6,583 bases of DNA from Desulfobacteraceae bacterium (GCA_030592105.1 JAUVKE010000149.1:1-6583), one strand, 5' to 3'; counted from the stretch's first letter, positions 1 through 6,491 are shown. Notes: generated from the letters alone by a model not told the origin. Made by a program: numbers and translations.

Positions 1-209
1 AGATTCACTGCATATGGGGCAGCTGTATACGGATATTGACCTGGAAATCCAACATCTCTTAGAAAATCAAAATCAGGTATTTCATCAGGTGAATGAAATT
101 CCGTGGGACGATCCTCCATTCTGAATCTTTTGGCAGAAGGGGCGCGTACCTTTTCTTCCCACACCTTGCGAACCTTTTTTATTTCTTCCAGTTTCTTATC
201 ATTATCCAT
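1..209 (-). CDS. Methylmalonyl-CoA-mutase-type acyl-CoA mutase, large (catalytic) subunit, N-terminal fragment
   Basis: This is the first 69 codons plus two bases of codon 70; the rest lies beyond the window edge. I translated it by hand from the ATG at 209. An AAGGAG ribosome site (220-225) supports this start. The product begins with a charged helical stretch (residues 5-22, KKLEEIKKVRKVWEEKV), as is usual for mutase large subunits, and reaches GFPGQYPYT (54-62), the conserved segment that leads into the CoA-binding motif of the TIM barrel. The family isomerises acyl-CoA carbon skeletons (for example methylmalonyl-CoA to succinyl-CoA) using adenosylcobalamin held by a B12 domain. Here that domain is the separate small subunit encoded just upstream at 776-375. 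Residues 63-70 read AAPYAVNL where the family usually has RGPY(P/A)TMY, so the substrate may not be methylmalonyl-CoA. Mutase-family membership is fairly sure; substrate is unknown. Confidence 0.8.
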   Translation of the reverse strand, partial: MDNDKKLEEIKKVRKVWEEKVRAPSAKRFRMEDRPTEFHSPDEIPDFDFLRDVGFPGQYPYTAAPYAVN

Positions 210-256
210 GAATAATTCTCTCCTTTTCAATCTATAAAATTAAAGCCGTTTCATCC

Positions 257-380
257 AAATAAAATAGCTATAGATTGTCAGATAATTCATTTCACAAGGC
301 CAGAGGGAGGAAGGAGTATTATAATACTCCGACGACGATAACGCAGTGAAATTATTTATGTGACGATCTATATTTTATTT
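257..380. repeat. 124-bp imperfect inverted-repeat element between the two mutase subunit genes
   Basis: The left arm (257-295) and the reverse complement of the right arm (346-380) both start AAATAAAATA and end TTTCAC. Aligned by eye they agree at 31 of 35 positions, plus a four-base insertion (gcta, 267-270) in the left arm. The 50-bp centre holds a perfect 18-bp palindrome. The right arm runs into the last Lys codon and the stop codon of the B12-subunit gene (375-380); the left arm ends about 50 bases before the large-subunit start. In the minus-strand transcript it would fold into a long AU-rich stem topped by a second hairpin. It could be a MITE-like intergenic repeat, a processing or stability hairpin separating the two cistrons, or a regulatory structure. 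There is no U tract as in an intrinsic terminator. The inverted repeat is directly visible; its function is unknown. Confidence 0.8.
313..330. repeat. Perfect 18-bp palindrome in the centre of the inverted-repeat element
   Basis: GGAGTATTATAATACTCC is its own reverse complement over all 18 bases. It could be the apical hairpin of the surrounding element in RNA, or a symmetric protein-binding site in DNA. The flanking bases do not extend the symmetry. Confidence 0.85.
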
Positions 381-776
381 GCGTACATTATTTCGTATAT
401 AATCTACAATTTCATCCATCAAAGTACCTGGCCCGAAGATCTCTGAAATACCCTTTTTTTTTAATATTTGTATATGATCATCCGGTATGATGCCCCCCCC
501 TATAACCAGAATCTCTTCGGCATTCTTCTCCTTTAAAAGATTAACGACCTTTGGGAAAAAGGTTAAATGTGCACCTGACAAACAGCTAAGCCCGACAACA
601 TCAACATCCTCCTGCAAAGCTGCTTTTACAATCTTTTCTGCTGATTGCCTTCTCCCTGTATAGATCACCTCCATACCATGATCTCTAAGTCCAAAAGCAA
701 GAACCTTTGCACCACGGTCATGTCCGTCAAGTCCGGGTTTGGCTATGATGACTCTAATTTTTTTTTCTTCGTCCAT
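375..776 (-). CDS. Cobalamin B12-binding small subunit of a methylmalonyl-CoA-mutase-type acyl-CoA mutase
   Basis: This 133-residue protein is a stand-alone B12-binding domain equivalent to the C-terminal domain of methylmalonyl-CoA mutase. The base-off/His-on motif DxHxxG is present as D17-G-H19-D-R-G22, so H19 is the likely lower cobalt ligand. Further family landmarks are YTGRRQ (39-44), SCLSGAH (64-70, the SxL loop that packs against the nucleotide tail), the glycine-rich VIGGG (91-95) and EIFGPGT (112-118). It should bind adenosylcobalamin in the cytoplasm and complete the active site of the large subunit encoded downstream at 209-1. An AGGAGG ribosome site (783-788) sits six bases before the ATG. 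The gene follows the radical SAM gene by 30 bases, so co-transcription is likely. The coding strand contains two A9 runs and a G8 run, the last encoding the conserved glycines. The family is certain; the acyl-CoA substrate is not. Confidence 0.93.
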   Translation of the reverse strand: MDEEKKIRVIIAKPGLDGHDRGAKVLAFGLRDHGMEVIYTGRRQSAEKIVKAALQEDVDVVGLSCLSGAHLTFFPKVVNLLKEKNAEEILVIGGGIIPDDHIQILKKKGISEIFGPGTLMDEIVDYIRNNVRK

Positions 777-782
777 GAAAAT

Positions 783-788
783 CCTCCT
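783..788 (-). promoter_or_regulatory. Strong Shine-Dalgarno site of the B12-binding subunit gene
   Basis: A perfect AGGAGG lies six bases before the ATG at 776. It is the strongest ribosome site in the window and fixes the start of the small subunit. Confidence 0.85.
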
Positions 789-806
789 AAAACAATAAAA
801 TAAATA

Positions 807-2729
807 TCAATCATAAATAGTCTCACACTCAAGAAGCTCCACAGGAACCCCTGTTTCCCTCTCTATATCAAGATAGACCCTCCCTGTTAAGTCTCTTCCC
901 CAGCCGCTCAAATTAAAAGGTGAAGAGGGGATAATTACCAGATCGGGATTTATACCTGATGACCTTTTGTAGTCCTTTATATAGTCTATATAATCCTGAA
1001 CCACTAAAAGATCACCCATACGGATATTTCCACCAAAAAACCGGTTTTGAGGAACCCCTATTTTAATATTATTACTTTTAAGATATGGTGACTCTTTTAA
1101 CAGTTGTTCCAGCAGCGGTTTCATGAGAAAAGAGCTGAGAAACAATATATTATCACCTTTTTCCCCTTCTATAATATCGAATATCCCTTCCAGGTAACCT
1201 TTTTTAAGGCCGGTCCCCATAAAGATCAGACCAAGATGTGTATCAATCTTCTTTGAATAGGGATATGATTTTTTCTTCATATCCAATATTAAATCGAGCT
1301 TAATATTATCCCTTAAAACTTCAATGGGGACGGTCTCAATTTCACTTTTCTGAATAATTGAAAGAAGATTCCTTGCCTGGGGTCTGGTTTTTATAATATT
1401 GCCGGAAATATTTGTTATCACATCATTACTTTTCAAGCCGGAATAAAAAGATGGGGAGCCCTTTACAACCCCTATAATTTCAGGCAGATTTTTCTGTTTG
1501 CAATAAAGCCTTTCTTCATAAATTGCAGGTCTTAGTATTGCCGGGACAGTATACCTGGATCTTATCTCCCGAACACGGGCAGTAATGGTTTCCCAGCAAA
1601 AATCATCAAGCAGATCTTCCCTTGAAAAATATTTTGCATAACCCGGCAAACTTATCTGGACAAGACGACAATTATTTTTATCCGCATAAGCAACTGTCTC
1701 CTCCAGATCATCCAACATCTCATGGACAGAATCCTCTGGCCAGGGGACAATGACAACATCATACACTATCCCTGCATTATTTAGCAAGGAAAGAGAATTA
1801 ATACCATTTTCCGGGTTTTTACCACGCATCAGCCGCTTTCTTCTTTTAAGAGAAGAACTGTGCAAAGCAATATCTAAATGCAACGGGCCCTTTTCCGAAA
1901 GATAATTAACCATATCCTTTGTGAGGTTGTCCCCATTGGTGGCCATTCTGATAATTCGGCCGCTTTTTTCCCGAACCTTTGTCAGCAGATCCTTAAACTT
2001 TGGATGAATAGATGTTTCAAAACAGGTCCCCAGGCTGGGAAATAAATTTCTGTTCTGTGCAGGATAATAATATTTAAGGCGGGTTTGAGCCTCTTTATAC
2101 TCCTCTCCCGGGGATCTTAATGGACTTACAAGGGCAAGCTCCGGGGGACAACCCTTGTTATAGCAGAAAACACAACTGCAGTTACATTTTGTTGCCAGAT
2201 AACTCAGTATATCAGCGGGATCACATGGAGCCTCCTCAACCCAGTGCGACAGATCTTTAAGTCTGAAGGCATCGATATCTGCTTTTTTACCGTTACTTTC
2301 TAATTCCACCAGTTCCAGCATGGAATCAAGCTGTTTTGCCATATACTCTATTACAGGCTCATAAAAAGAGGCATTTTTTAAAGATTGAAACCCGGAATTC
2401 AATCCCCTATTTTTGGGCAGAGTTTTTTTTTCAGATTTTGGACCCAATTTTTTTGCATCATAATCAGGGGGAGATTCACTATCAACAGCCGATATATCTT
2501 CCTCCTCTTCAAAAAGCCGGTATATTTCACTCCTGTTATTGAGCAATTTGAATCCATCGATTTTTACCTCAGAATTACCATTGCATGGAATAAGAATATT
2601 AAGAATATTTTTAAGATGGGTTCTTAAAAGTTTTTCCCTTGATATGGAAGAGACGTTCTCCTTATTAGATTCAGAATTAAGTTCAGATATTTTATACCTG
2701 AAAACATATTCATCAGGCTCTGCTTTCAT
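807..2729 (-). CDS. Radical SAM protein with internal PDZ-like and C-terminal DUF512-like domains (640 aa)
   Basis: Residues 1-165 are an N-terminal extension I do not recognise, with an acidic, probably disordered stretch at about 74-110. The radical SAM core covers about 175-395: the 4Fe-4S motif CX3CX2C is C182, C186 and C189, followed by Tyr190, with an extra Cys at 184. RMATNGD (261-267) and LDIALHSSS (285-293) fit later strands of the barrel. Residues about 415-485 resemble a PDZ domain (GVVKGSPSFYSGLKSNDVI, 420-438). The C-terminus has the DUF512 hallmark RFFGGNIRMGDLL (563-575). Known PDZ/radical SAM/DUF512 proteins usually carry the PDZ domain first, so this order is unusual. The reaction is unknown; SAM cleavage by a reduced cluster is expected. 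The start has an AGGA site 11 bases upstream (2741-2744). The gene lies directly upstream of the B12 mutase subunits, 104 bases after the purH C-half gene. Confidence 0.85.
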   Translation of the reverse strand: MKAEPDEYVFRYKISELNSESNKENVSSISREKLLRTHLKNILNILIPCNGNSEVKIDGFKLLNNRSEIYRLFEEEEDISAVDSESPPDYDAKKLGPKSEKKTLPKNRGLNSGFQSLKNASFYEPVIEYMAKQLDSMLELVELESNGKKADIDAFRLKDLSHWVEEAPCDPADILSYLATKCNCSCVFCYNKGCPPELALVSPLRSPGEEYKEAQTRLKYYYPAQNRNLFPSLGTCFETSIHPKFKDLLTKVREKSGRIIRMATNGDNLTKDMVNYLSEKGPLHLDIALHSSSLKRRKRLMRGKNPENGINSLSLLNNAGIVYDVVIVPWPEDSVHEMLDDLEETVAYADKNNCRLVQISLPGYAKYFSREDLLDDFCWETITARVREIRSRYTVPAILRPAIYEERLYCKQKNLPEIIGVVKGSPSFYSGLKSNDVITNISGNIIKTRPQARNLLSIIQKSEIETVPIEVLRDNIKLDLILDMKKKSYPYSKKIDTHLGLIFMGTGLKKGYLEGIFDIIEGEKGDNILFLSSFLMKPLLEQLLKESPYLKSNNIKIGVPQNRFFGGNIRMGDLLVVQDYIDYIKDYKRSSGINPDLVIIPSSPFNLSGWGRDLTGRVYLDIERETGVPVELLECETIYD

Positions 2730-2833
2730 CTATGATATTATCCTTTTAATCGTAAATATGGCAACGTCTCAATAAATTTGAATATTATCCATAAAATATT
2801 ATAAAAAAAATACTTAGAAGTTACCTGTTTTTT

Positions 2834-4084
2834 TTAATGCTTAAAGCTTCTCTGGCCGGTAAAGACCATGGCAACATCCGATTCATTACACGCTTCTATG
2901 GACTGATAGTCATTGGTGGAACCTCCAGGCTGAATTACGCAGGATACCCCCTCTTTAATTCCCACATCTATCCCGTCCCTGAAAGGAAAGAATGCATCAC
3001 TGACCATGGCTGCACCCATAAGTCCCCCCCGCTCTTTTAACACCATGGCATCAATCTCTCTTTTTTCTTTGGAATCTTCCATGTCATTATAGGAAACCCC
3101 TGATTTTTTAAAGGCATACCTGTCCCCAAGCTTTCTATGGGCTTTGTCCCTGGCAATTTGAGCCACGCCGACCCTATCCTGCTCTCCGGTACCTATGCCG
3201 ACTGTTACAAGATCTTTAACATAAATAACAGAATTGGAAGTGATTCCTGACTCCACAAGCCACCCAAAGATTAAATCTTCATATTCTTTATCCGAAGGTT
3301 CCCTTTTGGTTTTATATTTTTCACCTTTATATTCGGTTTCAGCAGGTTTAAGATCTTCTTTTAAAAGGGTAGTCGGAAGGTAGGACCATTGTGAAATTAT
3401 CCCTCCGTCAATAAGGGTTTTAAATTCCACCACCCTGCTCCCCACAAATGTATGAAGAGAATTGATATTATTTATCCTGATAACCCTTAAGTTTTTTCTT
3501 TTCCCCAGAATATCGATTACCCCCTCTTCAAAATCAGGGGCAACCAGGACCTCAGCATACTGATTACTTACAGCTTCTGCTGTTGCCTTGTCCACAGCTT
3601 TGTTTACGGCTATGCACCCGCCAAAGGCCGCCACTCTGTCTGCCATATAGGCTTTTGCATAAGCATTTTCCAGGGAATCGGATATTGCGGCTCCGCAGGG
3701 ATTGTTATGCTTTACAATTACAGCCATGGGCCTATCAGTAAAGTATCTTAAAATATTTAAAGCATTATCAGCATCTGTAAGGTTTGTTTTTCCGGGATGT
3801 TTCCCTGACTGTAAAAGTTCAATATCAGAGGTGAGATAACGGCCGGGTGCAATGGTCTGCGTGTCGCCAAGTAAAAGATTGCCGTTTATCATTTTGTAAA
3901 GTGCAGCCTCCTGCCCGGGATTTTCACCGTATCTTAAACCTTTTTCAATATTATCAATTCTCCAGGTTACCTTTTCATAAAAAAGAGTCTGCCTTTTTTT
4001 ATTATCAACAAAGCTTATTTCTAAATTCGGAGGAAATTTATCATCCATTATTGTTTTATACATTTTTTTTAAATCGTCAGTCAT
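2834..4084 (-). CDS. purH: AICAR transformylase as a separate protein (PurH C-terminal half)
   Basis: This 416-residue protein matches the transformylase half of bifunctional PurH. It should transfer a formyl group from 10-formyltetrahydrofolate to AICAR, giving FAICAR, the penultimate step of IMP synthesis. Landmarks are LRYGENPGQEAALY (50-63), the catalytic Lys-His pair in VKHNNPCG (K125, H126), the AFGG segment near 155, VGIGTGEQDR (295-304), SDAFFPFRDG (362-371), VIQPGGS (about 383-389) and a C-terminal VFTGQRSFKH. About 45 residues precede the conserved start, and a roughly 30-residue lysine-rich insertion lies between the GEQDR and SDAFFPF motifs, making it longer than the roughly 330-residue domain of the E. 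coli enzyme. The ATG has an AAGGAG site eight bases upstream, and the cyclohydrolase gene ends 15 bases before it, so this is a true split rather than one broken gene. Activity is confidently inferred. Confidence 0.95.
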   Translation of the reverse strand: MTDDLKKMYKTIMDDKFPPNLEISFVDNKKRQTLFYEKVTWRIDNIEKGLRYGENPGQEAALYKMINGNLLLGDTQTIAPGRYLTSDIELLQSGKHPGKTNLTDADNALNILRYFTDRPMAVIVKHNNPCGAAISDSLENAYAKAYMADRVAAFGGCIAVNKAVDKATAEAVSNQYAEVLVAPDFEEGVIDILGKRKNLRVIRINNINSLHTFVGSRVVEFKTLIDGGIISQWSYLPTTLLKEDLKPAETEYKGEKYKTKREPSDKEYEDLIFGWLVESGITSNSVIYVKDLVTVGIGTGEQDRVGVAQIARDKAHRKLGDRYAFKKSGVSYNDMEDSKEKREIDAMVLKERGGLMGAAMVSDAFFPFRDGIDVGIKEGVSCVIQPGGSTNDYQSIEACNESDVAMVFTGQRSFKH

Positions 4085-4092
4085 ACTTCAGG

Positions 4093-4098
4093 CTCCTT
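4093..4098 (-). promoter_or_regulatory. Shine-Dalgarno site that supports the PurH split
   Basis: AAGGAG lies eight bases before the ATG at 4084 and directly follows the stop codon of the cyclohydrolase gene (TAA, 4102-4100). A proper ribosome site here argues that the two PurH halves are translated separately and are not a frameshifted fusion. Confidence 0.8.
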
Positions 4099-4099
4099 T

Positions 4100-4771
4100 T
4101 TAATAACAATCTTTTACATCATTATAAGACTGGCCAGCCAGATGGTCGGCAATGGTCCGGTCATACACAGCGGTATGTTCAAATGCGTTTTTTGCAAGCT
4201 GAAACCGTATTTCAAGGGGAAGTTCTCCCTGGTGTTCTTTAAGGCTGGAAAGAATCATTTCATAATCAGAAGGATTTACCACAGAAGCGACTCTTAAAAA
4301 ATTTTTCGCAGAGGCTCTGATCATGCATGGACCTCCTATATCTATATTCCCCCTGGCCTGTTCCAGGGTAACATCCGGTTTTGCTATTGTTTCTTTAAAA
4401 GGATAGAGATTTACAACAACCATATCTATGGGAACGGCTCCTGTCCGTTTAAGATCTTCCTGGTGGGAATCGTTATATTTTTCAGTGAGAATCCCCAGAT
4501 ATATTTTAAAATCAAGGGTTTTCACGAGTCCCCCCTGGGTCTCCTGCTGCCCGGTATAGTCCGATACCTGGGTGAGACATGATTCAAAGCTGCTCCCCAG
4601 AATTTCTTTTATTCTTTTATATGTCCCCCCTGTTGAAAATATTTTTATTTCCGGATTAATACTGACCAGTCCGGGAATCAAATCATCCAGACCGCTTTTA
4701 TCAGAAACACTTATAAGTACGTGTTTTATTTTTACAAAATCATCTGTTTTTTCAACACGGTTAATACCCAT
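4100..4771 (-). CDS. purH: IMP cyclohydrolase as a separate protein (PurH N-terminal half, MGS-like domain)
   Basis: This 223-residue protein is the cyclohydrolase half of PurH, which closes the ring of FAICAR to give IMP. Landmarks are VLISVSDKSGL (18-28), STGGT (46-50), VSDYTG (69-74), VVNLYPF (119-125), NIDIGGP (142-148) and ASAKN (153-157). By alignment to human ATIC, the residues equivalent to K66, Y104, D125 and K137 are kept (K84, Y123, D144, K156). The usual GRVKTLHP segment instead reads GLVKTLDF (81-88), so the arginine and the His-Pro are missing, and the following HGG is YLG. Its start is three bases after the HD-gene stop, with an AAAGGGGAAG purine tract 11 bases upstream. It is followed 15 bases later by the transformylase half. 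Activity is likely, given the neighbour and the retained residues, but the altered loop is a reason for a test. Confidence 0.9.
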   Translation of the reverse strand: MGINRVEKTDDFVKIKHVLISVSDKSGLDDLIPGLVSINPEIKIFSTGGTYKRIKEILGSSFESCLTQVSDYTGQQETQGGLVKTLDFKIYLGILTEKYNDSHQEDLKRTGAVPIDMVVVNLYPFKETIAKPDVTLEQARGNIDIGGPCMIRASAKNFLRVASVVNPSDYEMILSSLKEHQGELPLEIRFQLAKNAFEHTAVYDRTIADHLAGQSYNDVKDCY

Positions 4772-4774
4772 GAA

Positions 4775-5425
4775 TTAAACTTCCCCTTTATATTCTTTAA
4801 GAAATTGTACAAAAAAATTCTCCATAAATAAATGACGACCCAGAGCCATTTCTTTCCCCTCATCTGTAAGGAGCCGCTCTTTTATTTTACACAGCTTTAG
4901 TCTGTATTCCCTGTAGCCTGTATCATCTTTGGAATACGCCATGGCATCTTCAACCCTGATATCAGGATTATGGAGCCTCGCTCCCAGTTCCCCTGCAAAA
5001 AGGAATGCCCTTGCTACACCAATAGCCCCCAGGGCGTCGAGCTTATCTGCATCATATAATAATTTTGCTTCAATGGTTTCAGGAATATGATTCCCCCGGA
5101 ACCTGTGTGTTCTAATGGAATGAATAATATTTTTTCTCTGCTCTTCTGATAAAGGAAGCTGTTTAACTATGGGAAGGGCGATCCTTGCCCCTTCCTTTGC
5201 ATGACAAAGAAGGCCTTTGGAAGAATCCTGGGCATCTCTTCCAATATCATGGAGATAGGCAGCAGTTAAAAGTACATCCATATCAGCACCCTTTTTAAGT
5301 CCAATACGGCGGCACAACCCCACCACACGGATGGTATGCTCCCAATTGTGGCTTCTCCTTGAACCTTTTGACAAATTTTGCGCAATTTTTTTAACCTTTT
5401 CCTCTAATATTTCTGATCTGTTCAT
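4775..5425 (-). CDS. HD-domain phosphohydrolase, unknown substrate
   Basis: This 216-residue soluble protein has a complete HD metal-binding set. NWEHTIRV gives H30, YLHDIGRD gives H59-D60, CHAKEGA gives H75, SIRTHRF gives H107, and YDADKLDALG (124-133) gives D127, the final aspartate ligand. The layout resembles YedJ-type small HD hydrolases, which act on phosphate esters or nucleotides; nothing in the sequence shows the substrate. No signal peptide or membrane segment is visible. Its ATG lies one base after the stop of the AdoMet decarboxylase gene (TAA-T-ATG) and has no clear ribosome site, so translation is probably coupled. It ends three bases before the IMP cyclohydrolase start. Its place between polyamine and purine genes suggests, by inference only, a nucleotide-related substrate. 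Confidence 0.85.
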   Translation of the reverse strand: MNRSEILEEKVKKIAQNLSKGSRRSHNWEHTIRVVGLCRRIGLKKGADMDVLLTAAYLHDIGRDAQDSSKGLLCHAKEGARIALPIVKQLPLSEEQRKNIIHSIRTHRFRGNHIPETIEAKLLYDADKLDALGAIGVARAFLFAGELGARLHNPDIRVEDAMAYSKDDTGYREYRLKLCKIKERLLTDEGKEMALGRHLFMENFFVQFLKEYKGEV

Positions 5426-5426
5426 A

Positions 5427-6419
5427 TTATTTTTTTTGGCCTGGCTTTATCTTACCCCCTGAATATAAAAATGTAGCCGCATAACCAAGATCCGAACTGG
5501 TCAGTTTTATTAAATCTTCACTGTTTCCGGTCTTTATTTCCTGCACAGCATCTGTAATAACTGAATGAATTTTTAAATACCCTTTTGTTAAATCTGTTTT
5601 AAGAAAAAGAGAATATTTTTCAGGTTTGAAAATAGATAAAACCTTTTTTATCATTAAAACAGAATCTTTGTTAATGAGGCTGGTATCAAAACTTGCGTAG
5701 GAGCCTTCCGGCTGTGGTGTAACATGGATGGCAAAGTAGTTATTATCCATAATTCCATTTATTGAATAACCATACGGCGAAAACATATAATCATCCGTAA
5801 CAGCATCGGGATATAATTTATCAATCCCCAATACAGATGCTGCCTGCTGGGACGTATTTGATTCTTTTTGATAAAAATTTTTCATTGCAGACCGATCCAG
5901 ATTATACATAAAAAGCTGAAGAGACTGGGGCCGACCAGCAGGGGATCCGGAACAAAGGGAATAAAAAATATCCATATAACTCTCACCGCCTGCGCCAAAC
6001 TTGAGGGTTTTCCCTTTGAAAAATTTCGCAATATAAGAAGCATCATCCCAAAATGTCTGTTTTTCAGAAAAACTGTTTTTTTTCCTTTCATAAGAAATAG
6101 AGGATATATTCTCTTTTTTTATAATCTTCAAGATTTCAGGCAAGGCCATCACAGGAGTAGTGTTGCCGCATGTAATCAAAAGAATCCGGTCATTCCAGAC
6201 AAAAAGACTCGATTCAGATAATAAATATGAATTAATATATTTGTTTGATATTTTACTTATAATAGAGGCACCCACAGCCTTAACAACACGTTCCCAGCAT
6301 GCATCACTGCTTAGCCCGACTCCATGCGGTTTTGAATGGAGAATAATTTCAAGTCTCTTTTCAGGCCCTTCAAACTCCCCTGTTTTTTTATTACAGATTT
6401 GTCTTTCTAATCCTTCCAT
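5427..6419 (-). CDS. S-adenosylmethionine decarboxylase, fused eukaryotic-type, pyruvoyl-dependent
   Basis: This 330-residue protein aligns by eye with human AMD1 along its length. It should decarboxylate SAM to provide the aminopropyl donor for spermidine synthesis. FEGPEK (16-21) matches the N-terminal FEGTEK. SYLLSESSLFV (64-74) matches the self-cleavage site, predicting cleavage between E69 and S70, with S70 becoming the pyruvoyl group. TCGNTT holds C84 (human C82). Processing residues S219 and H232 (human S229, H243) are present in PYGYSING and AIHVTPQPE, and F213 matches substrate-stacking F223. Differences: Q236 stands at human E247 (ribose contact), and the putrescine-site residues D174, E178 and K80 become P164, Q168 and I82. 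I chose the ATG at 6419 because the family match starts close after it; the in-frame GTG at 6494 has no ribosome site. No aminopropyltransferase gene is in view. Confidence 0.9.
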   Translation of the reverse strand: MEGLERQICNKKTGEFEGPEKRLEIILHSKPHGVGLSSDACWERVVKAVGASIISKISNKYINSYLLSESSLFVWNDRILLITCGNTTPVMALPEILKIIKKENISSISYERKKNSFSEKQTFWDDASYIAKFFKGKTLKFGAGGESYMDIFYSLCSGSPAGRPQSLQLFMYNLDRSAMKNFYQKESNTSQQAASVLGIDKLYPDAVTDDYMFSPYGYSINGIMDNNYFAIHVTPQPEGSYASFDTSLINKDSVLMIKKVLSIFKPEKYSLFLKTDLTKGYLKIHSVITDAVQEIKTGNSEDLIKLTSSDLGYAATFLYSGGKIKPGQKK

Positions 6420-6462
6420 ATAATATATATTTTTCCAAAAACAAGTATAGATCGTAAGACAA

Positions 6463-6491
6463 TATAAATCCCACAAAATACTAAGAAGCAA
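6463..6491 (-). promoter_or_regulatory. Weak sigma-70-like promoter candidate for the AdoMetDC operon
   Basis: On the minus strand TTGCTT (6491-6486) is followed after 17 bases by TTTATA (6468-6463), about 43 bases before the ATG at 6419. Both boxes are imperfect and the region is very AT-rich, so a chance match is quite possible. The position, upstream of the first gene of a tightly packed operon, is the main support. Confidence 0.25.

Noticed and set aside
2798..2803. TATAAT on the minus strand upstream of the radical SAM gene, as a -10 box
   Set aside because: No acceptable -35 box lies 16-18 bases upstream, and such hexamers are expected by chance in this very AT-rich gap.
2803..2835. 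A8 and T8 runs around ACTT-AG-AAGT after the purH C-half gene, as a possible intrinsic terminator
   Set aside because: The inner arms are only four A/T-rich pairs with a two-base loop and there is no GC stem. The gap may still separate two transcripts, but a terminator cannot be supported.
3847..4242. Plus-strand open frame of 131 codons across the two purH genes
   Set aside because: It lies wholly opposite confidently identified coding sequence, spans both genes and their gap, and its translation shows no recognisable domain.
5868..6221. Plus-strand open frame of 117 codons opposite the AdoMet decarboxylase gene
   Set aside because: It is a shadow of a gene with clear family motifs and has no recognisable protein features.
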